This document shows positions 21,917 to 32,389 of a stretch of DNA of 52,660 nt, in pieces. The stretch's first letter is position 1, and each line of letters begins with the position of its first letter. Below the pieces are notes generated by a model. That model ran no database searches and was not told where the DNA came from. It saw only the letters and a program-made list of their open reading frames with translations. A program made the translations under genes and the position numbers. Source of the DNA: Pholiota molesta (Eukaryota; Basidiomycota; Agaricomycetes; Agaricales; Strophariaceae); NCBI GenBank assembly GCA_014925825.1, contig JACGCK010000276.1:1-52660 (forward strand), in the 5' to 3' direction.

Positions 21917-24858
21917 ATGGAAACTGCAGCTGCAGTTGCATCGAGCGCGGGGCCACCGGGGGCCATGTCAGTGGTCTTGGTGCCACCCACGTCCTTGCTG
22001 CCTTACAATATATCCCTCAACTTCAGCTCAATCTTGGCTATGTTTCCGGCAACCGACCTCATTGCGCGAATACGGAGAGGGATATATCGGAATGGGATGG
22101 ACCAGACGCAGTTCCCGTCAACAAGCGCGGGCATCGACTGGAGCTTGCAGACTCCTAATCACCCTGAGTTGGAGGCGACGGCAAAGGCAGCTTCGATAGA
22201 TCTTTTTCCAGGGCCATGGGCTTTCTTCACGTCTTGGTATATGCTAGGGCTTTTCCTAATGGTGTGTGTCCTGCAGCCGTATCATCCTATCTTGTGTTGA
22301 TCACTCACGAATACTTGACGATAGGCTGTCTTACTTCATCGCATTCAGAATGTCATAATACCGTCTCGTATGCCACATCACCGCCGAGAACGCCATGCTT
22401 ATCGTTTTGGCCCCAACTTTGCCCCACGATACCAGACTTTGCGACGGCTGTACGACTTAATCTTACCTATCGACTTTTCTCGGACGTCCACGCGCTTCAT
22501 TCTACACCTCCCTTCGGCATACTTCCTGTCGAAGATGCTCATCATTTGGGTTCTCCTAGTGCTACAGACCTCGGAAACACTACCATCATGGGCCGCTCTT
22601 GGCTGGCTGCATAACATCGTGCAATGGAGCAGTGAGAAGGACATGAGTAATGTTTGTTGGCATACTTTCTGTGCCGTCTGCTCTGCGTTTCTGGTGGAAG
22701 GATTTGTCAAGGCGTTGGGTGGAATGGGTACTGGATTTCCGATTGGTAGCGCCAATCCCAACACGTCTCCATTTAACTTGGTGCGTGATTCCTAGTTGCA
22801 TATGTACGGCAATTAAATTTCCACAGGTTGGCTATGCATTCCTGCTGCATGTGTACTCTTCCCCTCAAACACACTCATACAAACCATTGGGTGGCGGTCC
22901 CTCAAGACCTGATAAGCATGTTCTCATTACCATCACCATTCCTCTTCTCCAGGTACGATTTCATGCCGAATGTATATGCGTTCAGTATTAATTATATACA
23001 GTTAACGATGTTTCATCTCCTCTCTATATCAAAACGGCTCTCAACTCATCGACTAATTCCGACTGCACTCTCCTCTACGCTGTCTCTGCTCCATTTTCAT
23101 GGAACTCTGATTTCTCATTATAGACGCTCACGTTTTGCCACTGTTCCTCCTCCGCCCACACCAACCTCCTCCAGTCGTCCGTCATCTCATGTTAACTACC
23201 CCCTACTGAACTACATACCAAATTTTTTCGAAACTCTGCTCATTTGCACCATCCTACTCACATTGTTCCTCAACGCTTTCGCACAACTCCTCGTACGCGG
23301 AAGGATCGATCGCGTATTCAGCCAGCTGGGTATTGGCTATGGATCGAGCTTGCATGGTACGTCCGCAGCGAATGCCCAGCATATGAGTACTCATTTTTGC
23401 GGCATAGATGATGATGAAAACGGCTCGCAAGGGTTCTTCGCCAGCCTGCCGCTCGACGAGGACTTTGGGGTCCTCCTTCTCCGAGTGGGGATTGCGAGTC
23501 TGGAAGCCACAGGCCTCAAGGGATGGGGAAACGAGGTGGCGCCGATCCCTCTTCCTGTTAAAGTGCGCAAGGGACGCCGATCCATTGGCTCGTCCACCGC
23601 AACCCCGACCCACGGCATCGTGCGCATGGGCCGAACGGGCGTGAGCGACGTCCGCTATGGCACAGCGGCGTCCTCCTCCGCCGGCCCCTCGTCGCTGCGC
23701 CCTCCGCGCAACCGCGGCGACCACACCCTTCCGGATTCCAGCGAGAGCCGGCGTCTCCGGAGGGGCAAGGGGGCGTCGGCGCAGACGCAATACCGGCGCG
23801 GGTTCGACAACGAAGTGCGCACCGTCGACCTCGGGAACACGGAGGCGGCGGCGGCGGCGCGGGGCAGCGGCGTGCAGTGGTGGCGCTGGCTGCGGGAGTT
23901 CTATGCGTATCTGGCGACGCTGTGGGGCGTGCTCCGGGGCCTCGTCGTGTTCCTCCTCGAGCGCGCGCGCGGCCGCGTGCGCATCTCTGAGAGCGTGCGG
24001 AAGGGGCGGAGGGAGCCTGCGGCGCGGCAGGAGGGGGAGAAGGCGCGCGGTGGGGATGTGGATGTGGCGCCTCTGGAAGATCAGGAGGGGCGGGACCGGG
24101 CGCTCTATCAGCGGTTCTTGCGCGGCGAGGATATCAGCGACGACGACGATGAGGAGCACGCGTTGTCCGAGTCGGACGATGTTCGTGCTGAGAGCGATGA
24201 GGAGAGCGAAGAACCGGAGGATGAGGAGGAGGAGCGCGAGGCGGAGGCGATCACCTTGTTCGCTGATTTCCTGCGGAATGGCGGCGCATCGACCTCGGTT
24301 GCTGGGAGCGCTGGCGGCCACGGGGAGATGGTGCTCGCACATTTGATGCATGGGACAGAGGGCCGGTTTTCGGGCCCTCTGACAAGAAGGCGGTGGAATG
24401 CGCTTGTCCGGCAAGAGGGTGTTGTTGGAGAGCGCCGATTATGGGATGGAGAGGATGGAGAGGATGAGGCATGGGATGTGCCATCTGGCACGCAGACGAT
24501 CTTCGACCCCGATTCCGACACGGAGAAGAGTTTCGTGGATGCCTGCGTCATTTGTACGAGCGAGAAGAGGGACATTATTTGTTGGCCTTGTCGGTGCGTT
24601 TACTATCCCTTCCACTCTTGCGAAATGAAATTTTGAGCTAACTTCATTCTTTGTCGACTTAGATGCCTAGCGATGTGCGATAATTGTCGAGAGGCGCTGG
24701 CATCCAAGAGTTCACCCACTAAGCATTGCTGTCCATGTTGTCGCCAATCGTTCGTATATCTGCCTTCTTTCTAAAAGGACACTGCTAACTGCACTTTTTC
24801 TTTTCTTGCGGGAATGTTATCCAGTGTCGAAGGCTATTCAAAGATTTACATCCCATAG
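21917..24858 (+). CDS. Multi-pass membrane protein with C-terminal RING finger (Asi1/Asi3-like ubiquitin ligase)
   Basis: Resembles the Asi ubiquitin ligases, which in yeast sit in the inner nuclear membrane and degrade misplaced membrane proteins and latent transcription factors. The N-terminal half has several hydrophobic segments (AFFTSWYMLGLFLM, MLIIWVLLVLQT, FFETLLICTILLTLFLNAFA). The middle is a long acidic and Arg/Ala-rich stretch (about 23640-24290) that is much GC-richer than the rest. The C-terminus is a C3HC4-type RING spread over three exons: CVICTSEKRDIICWPCRC, LAMCDNCREAL, CCPCCRQ, then VEGYSKIYIP and stop at 24856-24858. The start METAAAVASS follows an in-frame upstream stop. 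RING plus multi-pass architecture is clear; the Asi assignment rests on architecture and RING style. Confidence 0.8.
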
Positions 24859-25524
24859 AGGGATAGGTAGCAATTTGGGTTCACATGATATCTATCGCAT
24901 TTCAGGGACTATCTATGTTGTATATATTGTACATGTATCGCTACATACCAGCATGTTATAAGTATTCAATTCGTTGAGCTCAAATTGCAGGTTTTTATTG
25001 ACCCTTTGTTATTCCTAGATCTTGATGCTTGAGTTTGCCTTATTATATTGCCTTGGTTTTGTATAGTTTGATGGCAGAAGACCGTGAGAAATACTGTAAC
25101 TGAAGCGGCCATGTCATTCGTTGAATTTCGTTCGAGTCGGAGCCTCGACGGTTTCATTTATTACTTATCTCATGACACACTCTGTTCAATCTGAGTTCAA
25201 TGAACGGAATTGACGTTGTTCAAAGGGTATACTCGTATTGAAAAGTTTGCATACATAGTTAAATAATGCATAGAAATCTTTCTCTTTCTGACATAGTACT
25301 TTCATTTAACCGGCAAACGTTCCCCGTTGGTTCCCCGATAACTCAATGGAGCGTCGGTAGGCGTCGGTACGCCTAAAACGATGATGAGATAATGAGCTGA
25401 TCATAATCAGTTTTCCAATGGCGCCAGCACCGCCTCTCCTTGGTCGGAACTGGTCTCAACGTCGTCAGCTTAAGCCCACTCTCGGCCTTCTTTACCTTTG
25501 ATACCTCGCAGTTTCCGAACCACG
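24859..25524. other. Intergenic region before surface protein A
   Basis: About 665 bp with no supported gene. It holds the RING gene's 3' end and the next gene's promoter. An alternative upstream ATG at 25420 (MAPAPPLLGRNWSQRR) runs into a stop at 25501-25503 and cannot be joined to the downstream gene with a normal-sized intron. Confidence 0.5.
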
Positions 25525-27185
25525 ATGCCCAATGCAGTTGTGGTAGACGATACGGACTCTGGCATCCAATATGTCGGGCCTTGGTTCGCAGATTCTAGTG
25601 GAAGTCAGAATACCCAGGGAAACTATGGGCCAGCGTTCGAGAACACATTGCACGGAACGACGCTGAACGCTAGTCTTGCTTATAGCTTCAACGGTTAGTT
25701 TTTTCTCATCTACAACTCGTATCCCATTAATGCCGACCACAAAAAAAAACGAATTTAGGCACACAAATCAGAGTTTATGGCAGCAACAATCTTCGCAACG
25801 ACTCTGGGGTTCTGGATCCTACCTGGGAATGTTTCGTCGACCACATCAGCATCGGTGCCACGACGCCCTTCGCATTTCCCGAAAACAACTGGCTATTTTG
25901 CGCACAGACTACGTTGGTGGACGGGCCGCATCTGCTTACCGTCAATGCTACAGTCATGAAATCGCAAACATTTTGGTTCGATCAGATTCAATATGTTCCA
26001 TCCACAACCGTGCCGTTGGACAACAAGACTATTCTTATCGACAATGGCGCCCCACAAGTGCTTTCTGCATTTGGTCAAGGATGGCAGGCCTTGGGAGGCA
26101 CGGCGAACTACACGGCGCAAACGAACTCAGCATTCACCTTTAATTTCACAGGTAAGTCTCATCAAAGCTTGCTGTTCGCTGTGGTTCTCATGTCATATGG
26201 AGGTGTATCTTTGAGTTGGTATGGATTTATACCCACGGAATGGCCTCACGCTGCTACAACATCGACTTATTCAGTCGATGGGGAAACTCCAGTGAATTTT
26301 CTCTTGCCAGGCCTTCCTGCCAATTCCGGTACCGTTTACAACCAGAAATTCTTCGAAACGAAACAATATGCGCAGGGAAATCATCAAATCATCGTTCTGT
26401 TCCAAGGAAACAACCAGACCACGCCGTTGACACTGGACTATCTAGTGATCCAAAATGGCACAACTTCCCAAAATACTACCACCTCTTCACCCCCTGCTAA
26501 CTCCTTGAATCAAACTAAGGTTAAGAGCAATACAGGCGCCATTGTCGGTGGTGTCGTAGGCGGCCTCGTCCTCATTGTTCTGGCCGTCCTTGGTTTCTTG
26601 TATATTCGCCGCCGTGAAAGAAAGGTTTTATCGCTAGATGAGAAGGGAAAGAAACCCTCCGATCTTACTCCACAACCATTTATCTACTCGCCTGTCTCAA
26701 TGCAGACGTCAGTCCTCGATGGCTACGCCAAGTCCAGCGGCGAACAAGTCCCAGCAAATATGACGAACGGCGGACGTGGCCATAATCAGATGCCTAGCTT
26801 CAGCACCTCAAATTTCAGCCAATCCGTGGATCCACCCAGCACAGGTGCTCCAAGCACCTTCGCTTCGACTGCCGCCAGCGCAGGGCACCAAGCTATGTCG
26901 AGTATCTCAACGAGGCGAGAACCTCTCGGTGCTTTGGCGTACGCTTCCGCAAGCTCTGGCAACTTGTCTTCACCGCGAAGCGAAAAGGAACGATTAGAGG
27001 CGGAGGCCACTGCTGCTGCTCTGCGACCGGTGCGACGAAACGATGGTGGTTTGCCATCTCCTCCCACCAGTGGAGCGTCAGCTTCATCCTCCAGACTTGT
27101 TGTGCACCAAGATAGCGGTATCCGACTACCTTCGGATATGGCGACAGATGTCGAAGAGATTCCTCCGCAGTATACAGCCGGATAA
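25525..27185 (+). CDS. Single-pass surface protein A with PPxY cytosolic tail
   Basis: Belongs to a group of mushroom membrane proteins with a beta-rich extracellular half, one helix and a disordered tail. Three exons join in frame. The extracellular part begins MPNAVVVDDTDSGIQY, has WFAD, GTQIRVYGS, WECFVDHISIG and many N-glycosylation sequons (NAT, NYT, NGT, NQT). The helix is IVGGVVGGLVLIVLAVLGFL, followed by RRRER (type I topology). The tail is Ser/Pro-rich and ends EIPPQYTAG, a PPxY motif. No signal peptide is encoded in the first exon, so either the single helix acts as reverse signal anchor or a 5' exon has been missed. It resembles the gene at 35233 in plan. Ligand unknown; a sensor or adhesion role is only a guess. 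Confidence 0.78.
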
Positions 27186-27585
27186 GATATGTGGTCAAAC
27201 GCGTGGCGGCCATTTTCCTGCGACGACTTTCACGTTACTGACATGTTCCTTTTTCTTTGCTAGCTCTGTTCTCGGACTCGAGATTCTTCTACATCTCTAT
27301 ATCCTGGATTGTAATATGTAATCTATTGTAATGTATTTAGTTATGCCAATAACGAACTCGCAATTTTACGACATACCTCTGAGCATACTTTCAAAGTTTT
27401 TGGCAATATAATCAATATGGAGTCTTATGTTGCTTTTGCCCTCCAATATAGTCATCAGCAAGTTCACGAATTGCTTGTCCGCTTTTTTCCGCTTTTGAGC
27501 TTGTGGCAAGTTAAAAAGCAGACAAGCGAAAAAGCTATCTACGTATGTACAGAACTTGTACAAAATTACAGTATACATCTAAATT
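27186..27585. other. Intergenic region and left end of the putative large element
   Basis: Contains the 3' end of surface protein A, then a cluster of CCGCTTTT / AAAAAGC motifs in both orientations at about 27475-27535. These resemble motifs found inverted near 32175-32220. No supported gene. Confidence 0.45.
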
Positions 27586-30244
27586 CTAATCAGACAAGAA
27601 TTCATGACAATGGTGATCTATGTAGGGATTTACGAAGTAAATTTCGAACTCTTCCAAAGTATTAGTATGTGTAATATACTCAGGAAGAAATCCGACACCA
27701 TATTTGGGCAAGAGATGGGCACCTCGAGCGATGCTTTTGAGTGGTATAACTTGTACCGGCTGGTGCATTCGTGTACCTTCTGGCTTTACCGACCACATGC
27801 CTGTATCAGGATCGCGTTCGTTAGATGCCGGCAGATACCAGCTTACGAGCGCACATGGGACCGTCTCACCAACATTCTCATCAATAAATGAGAATAATAG
27901 GTGAATGCGTGCAATAAGCATCCCTCGCATCCCGGCCTGATCCTCATCTTGTACCACAAATACAGTATCACGGCGAGGTTGACCATACCATGAAGAATTG
28001 CATCGAATGCACTGTCGATACATGCCACCCGCACCACACAGGTCACTTGGAGCATAAAACCGTGCAATCGCGGAGTGAAAGACCAGGATCTTGCCAGTGA
28101 AGTCAACACGAACATCGACATCATTAGGAACGTCACGAGTCGGGTGTCTTCTGTTGTATAGGAATGTTTTGAGCGCTATCGGGAACTCCGGCTCTTTAAT
28201 ATATTGCGCTAGCTTATGCAGTCGATTTGGGTACTTTCGTTCTAGATAGAAAAGGATGTCAGTTGAAAGAAACCTTCAAACATGCAATGATATATGTGCA
28301 TACCGGGCGTTGCTGCTAGCGAAATAGAAGCAAGGGTATGGGGTCCATCTTCGGGCCCAACATCATTTACGCGCTCGTCAGACACATTGTTCTCCCCATG
28401 TTGACCCATGTCTTCATCAACATCCATCATATCGGTCGTGCCGATGACTGATCCCAAGTTGTTATCATCACCGTGTCCACCAGCAGAATATGCGCTCGTC
28501 GTACTCCCAATCAGTAATTGCTCTTGTAAAAACCGCCGGCGCAGAGTCGCGAGCTTTTCCAATCGAACGATTGTTTTCAGCATCTGGACTAGTGCTCTAA
28601 ACCGACTGGATCGACGCCATGGTTCCTTGACGGCTTTGATGTGCTTTGACTCCGTAATCGATGAGCATAGGCCATTGGGAGACCCGAATAATGGGATAGA
28701 AGTAATATAGTGTGGTAATGCATGCTGACGTGGCAAAGATATGGACGTGCGGGTACCCTCATCAATAAACACTTGTCGAAGTGCATGGAACTTGTCAAGC
28801 AGGTCTTGAGCGGTGTTCAGAGCAGTACTGCTGATGACGTTCCGGCGGAAAATGTAACATAGTTCCATAAATGCCGCTATACACTGTACCATTTTTGATG
28901 GTACGTGCCCAGCAATTGCAGCAATGTAAACCTATAAATCAATCTAATTAAGATAAAATAAAACATAGTGAAAAGTTATATAACATTACCTTCATCAACG
29001 CCTTGGAATCATCGCCTGTCCATTGCTCGAAGTTCCGGCCTTCACTAAAACGTCGAAGGCCAGCGTATACAGGAACCGCAGAGATTCTAGATGTGATCAA
29101 ATAAGTCTCTAGTCCTGACTTTGATTTAGCGACTGAAGTTTGCTTACCGTCGATCAATATCATGTATGATTTCTAGCGCACGAGTTTCACCATAACGAAA
29201 GTGAAGGAACTCGTTTACCCAGGTGACCAGGTGATCCTTAAAGGTACCTTTGATGACTTGATGCAGTAAATCCGGTGAAAGCAAAATGTGTATGTCCGCC
29301 CGTGGAAATCCATGTGTAAATGGCTACATTTTGATTAGATACTTCAGAGTTGGATAAATTCAGAGTGAACATACCACAACATCTGTTCGAATTCCATATT
29401 TACTCCAAACTGTACCTGGGTCGAAACATTGGATAATTACGTCGGTTCGTTCGTGTCTTCGTCGTCGTGTATTCTTGTAATCCTCATCCAAATTATCTGG
29501 CCTTGCTTCGCATCTAAATCTAGGTCATAAGCATCTAGATTCGATATCAAAGATGATATACTTACTTCGGGCACCATCCTTGGACAATCCCAGCAAGCCA
29601 GACTTGTTCGGGATAGTCGGCGATGTACGGTCCTAGACTATAGATAGCTCTGCGAAAGTGTCCATCTGGGCAACGGACAACCTCTGGAACCGTCATTCCT
29701 CCTCGAAGTGGTGCGAAAATTCGCGCTAGACATGCGTGGTACAATTGTCGAGCAAAGCGTTGAAATTCAGGCCGCTTTGCTTCACGCTTGTTTGCTAAAA
29801 GAAAACAAAGTTGTAGATGTCAATAGTTTAGATTCTAAAATAACAAACTCACTCTTTGGAATCGGAAGAAACGCTACTGGAAGTACTGAATTTCCATGCC
29901 CACGACGGGCGGTATTTGTCAGGTTACCAGGTGATTGGTATACGGGGTGGTACTCTTGATGTCCTGTCGCAACCGAAACTGTAGTTTTATCACTTCCGGC
30001 TATAATAGGAACAAGCATTGATCCATGAGTGCGTGGATCTTGAGCGATAGTATCCTATATAATGATTGTAGTCAATATTTATGAGCAACAATATGTATGA
30101 AAATGACATACCGCTTTGTCGACTTGCGAAATGTTTGAAAATGTTGAGAAATGACCAAGAAATGTTGAAGAAATGACACTTGGTACTTTAATTCTTTTAC
30201 AGTTTCCGAAGACCGAGCGTGGCGGGTGCAGCCGCCAGCGAGGT
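27586..30244 (-). CDS. Plavaka-like transposase (5' end uncertain)
   Basis: DNA transposase related to CACTA/Plavaka elements of mushrooms. At least eight exons join in frame through DTIAQDPRTHGSMLVPII, GSDKTTVSVATG, IPKTNKREAKRPEFQRFARQ, SPDLLHQVIKGTFKDHL, GLRRFSEGRNFEQWTGDDSK, SITESKHIKAVKEPWRRS, FTGKILVFHSAIARFYAPSD and the C-terminal YFVNPYIDHHCHEFLSD. Asp in GSDKTT (29989-29991), Asp in SPDLLH (29270-29272) and Glu in TESKH (28650-28652) are plausible DDE catalytic residues. No stop codon or frameshift was seen in these exons. Upstream of 30244 an acceptor (TTGTCAG) is visible, but the first exon could not be joined cleanly; a candidate MASHYSNVQILTQVLDADLR lies at 30393-30461. An N-terminal zinc-finger part was not found, so it may be 5' truncated. 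Confidence 0.78.
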
Positions 30245-30523
30245 CTGACAATAAAAGATTATAGCAATGATTACAATTTACAGGCTTCTCCAAGGCTTCT
30301 CATCAATCAATCACATACAAGTGATAATAACCCGGGCCATTAATTAAGTATACTTAAGTAATAGTATATCAAAAGAAAATAATTTGATGAACCTGTCCTA
30401 AACGTAAGTCTGCATCGAGAACTTGGGTGAGAATTTGGACGTTCGAATAATGTGACGCCATCAGCAAGGTGTTGAGGAGACCGAAGGTCGACCCTTTATT
30501 GGAAAGGTTCTCGATCCGGCAAT
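30245..30523. other. Head-to-head region between transposase and hypothetical gene
   Basis: Contains a possible first transposase exon on the minus strand (about 30382-30461) and an AT-rich block with the 14-bp perfect palindrome TTAAGTATACTTAA (30344-30357). It would serve as a shared promoter if both genes belong to one element. Confidence 0.4.
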
Positions 30524-31978
30524 ATGGCCCCGAAGAAGCGTTCTCCTGTCGAGATTGTCTCTGGTGGACTCGGAGATTCGGATGTTGAAGACACAAATGA
30601 ATTTGCGAAACAAGCTGTGAGCTCACGCAAGGCAGTGACAGAAGAGGAATTGGCAGAGGCCAGCAAGGACGCAACACGGGATATCTCGCGTAAAAATGAG
30701 GTATGAGTTTATTCCGCATGATTCGTGTATTACATACCTGACAAGAAACCCAGCTTGTCACTATCATTTCAAATCAGTCCGACTCGAACTCCGAGTCGGA
30801 AGACGACTTCTCTCCTCAGCGTCAACCTCGTACACCACCGAAGCCACCTGCAAAAAAGGTTATTGCAAAGAAGACACGTGTAAGTGTCACTCAGACGAAA
30901 ACAAAGAGCGAGCCAAAAGCATCGCTTCCCATACCTACCAAGGCAGTTTCGAGCACAAAGACTCGCCGTTTGAATGCTAACAATGTTCGGATCACCGACC
31001 TTCCCGACTTCATGAAGTCCAAATGGCGGAAAGTGATTCTTCCAACACTATATGACAAATTCTTTGCATCCAAGGAGCCATTCTCCCAATTTTTCAAAGG
31101 TAGCGACACTTTTGTTGCCTTGCTACAGGCCACCATCAACGAGGTTTTCCCTGCCACCAACTACAAAGTGAATTCTACCGATGCACTTCATCATCTAGTA
31201 AGTCAACCTCCACTTTCAAGCCTCAGATGCCCCTTCTCAAATTTCGTCTTACTAAATTTCTTTCTAGGCATATAACCGCATCAACGAGAGGCGCTCCCAC
31301 ATAGGCTTGAGTGCCATCGAGGCCGTGAAGCAGCACATCAGCACTCTCGACGGAGAAAAGGAAGCACGAGAATGGATTCGCTGGGCTATACGTGGTGACG
31401 GACCACTTTTCTTTAGGATACCAACTCCTCCCAACTCTCCAAGTGATCGCACAGATCCTACTTACAAGGTATGTCCTCCTGTCAAATGTTTCTAATTCAA
31501 TCTTGGAACTCAAATGATCTTGCAGCAGCCGGAAGGCCGCCTTCTTTCTCGCTTTATTATTAACCTTGCAGCGCCTTCTCTCCGGCTCAAAAAAGGCTCG
31601 GTTTCTGAGAATGGATATCCAAAGGGCCTTTTCGCTCTGATCATGGCCGCTGTGTGTTTTCCCGAATCCCCCTCGTGTCTTGATGAAGTCTGACTCAGAT
31701 CCATTTTCTAGCTCGAACGCGCAGTACGGTCTTTTATGCAGCCTCTGGATGAGATCAAGGAGTTTTCGAATGAATGTTGGGGCTCGACGGTCGCTGGCTA
31801 CTGTTCTAGCCTTCGTGCTATTGAAGAAGCTCGTTGGAAGGAAATATTTGCCGCATGCTGCTTACGGGGCACAGAGGATGATTCTGAAGATGAGACTAAC
31901 CAGGCTGACCTATCGTTGCTTGACAATAATCGCGCGTTTCTGTTTGATTTCGCAAGTCCCGTTAAGCTCCGAGCTTGA
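30524..31978 (+). CDS. Hypothetical protein of a family expanded in Agaricomycetes
   Basis: Five exons join in frame; start MAPKKRSPVEIVSGG. The N-terminal third is charged and low-complexity (QSDSNSESEDDFSPQRQPRT, then Lys/Thr-rich), typical of nuclear proteins. The folded part starts VRITDLPDFMKSKWRKVILP and continues LYDKFFASKEPFSQFF, AYNRINERRSHIGLSAIEAV, WAIRGDGPLFFRIPTP, PEGRLLSRFIINLAAPSL, ENGYPKGLFALIMAALERAV and WKEIFAACC. I remember many uncharacterised mushroom proteins with this layout, often in repeat-rich DNA, but no known domain name. Splice donors are good (GTATGA, GTAAGT, GTATGT, GTGTGT). Its position head to head with a transposase suggests an element-borne accessory gene or a host gene beside an insertion. 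Confidence 0.72.
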
Positions 31979-32389
31979 GGATACATTCCAAAATTCTTGC
32001 GATTCACTTTATTTCGGTCAAATCTCAGTTATAGTTATAGATATACGTTTATTATTACCCTTTACTAATAGGCTGTTTCGCTTTTGCGACTTTTTGTGGC
32101 TTTTTCAGGTTTTTAGGACCTCTTAAATATTGTTAAAATGACACTCTTTTTTTGAATTTGTACCTAGCTTTTTGGAACACCTACTTTTCCGCTTTAATAC
32201 GCTTTTTTACGCTTGCACAAGTCGAAACAAGCAAAACTTGAAACTTCTGATTAGTACCCAGATTATGAGTTATACAGTAGATGCAAATTAGAGGACGATC
32301 CGCCAGGTATTTAGACCCATCCGAAAACTACAATTCCTAATATGATCGGGACATACAACATATATATGTACAGAGGAAAGCGTGCGCAT
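31979..32389. other. Convergent intergenic region, right end of the putative element
   Basis: T-rich on the plus strand with repeated GCTTTTT/CGCTTTTTT motifs (about 32070-32220), the counterpart of the left-end cluster. It also contains the 3' ends of both converging genes. No gene. Confidence 0.45.

Larger units (their letters stand above)
27470..32220. mobile_element. Putative Plavaka-type (CACTA-like) element with two divergent genes
   Basis: Inferred extent. The transposase gene (-) and the hypothetical gene (+) are arranged head to head. Outside both lie short AAAAAGCG/CGCTTTTT motif clusters: left around CTTGTGGCAAGTTAAAAAGC, right, as reverse complement, around CTTGTGCAAGCGTAAAAAAG. 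This looks like degenerate inverted subterminal repeats. I could not find exact termini or a target-site duplication, so borders are approximate and the unit is a hypothesis. Confidence 0.35.

Noticed and set aside
23254..24414. 386-codon open frame on the minus strand
   Set aside because: It is antisense to the GC-rich part of the RING ligase. Its His/Leu/Arg-rich composition is the mirror of the Ala/Arg/Glu-rich sense protein, and it has no domain.
27300..32300. CACTA-type exact termini (CACTA...TAGTG)
   Set aside because: Looked for at both sides of the transposase pair; no matching pair with a short target duplication was found, so borders are left approximate.
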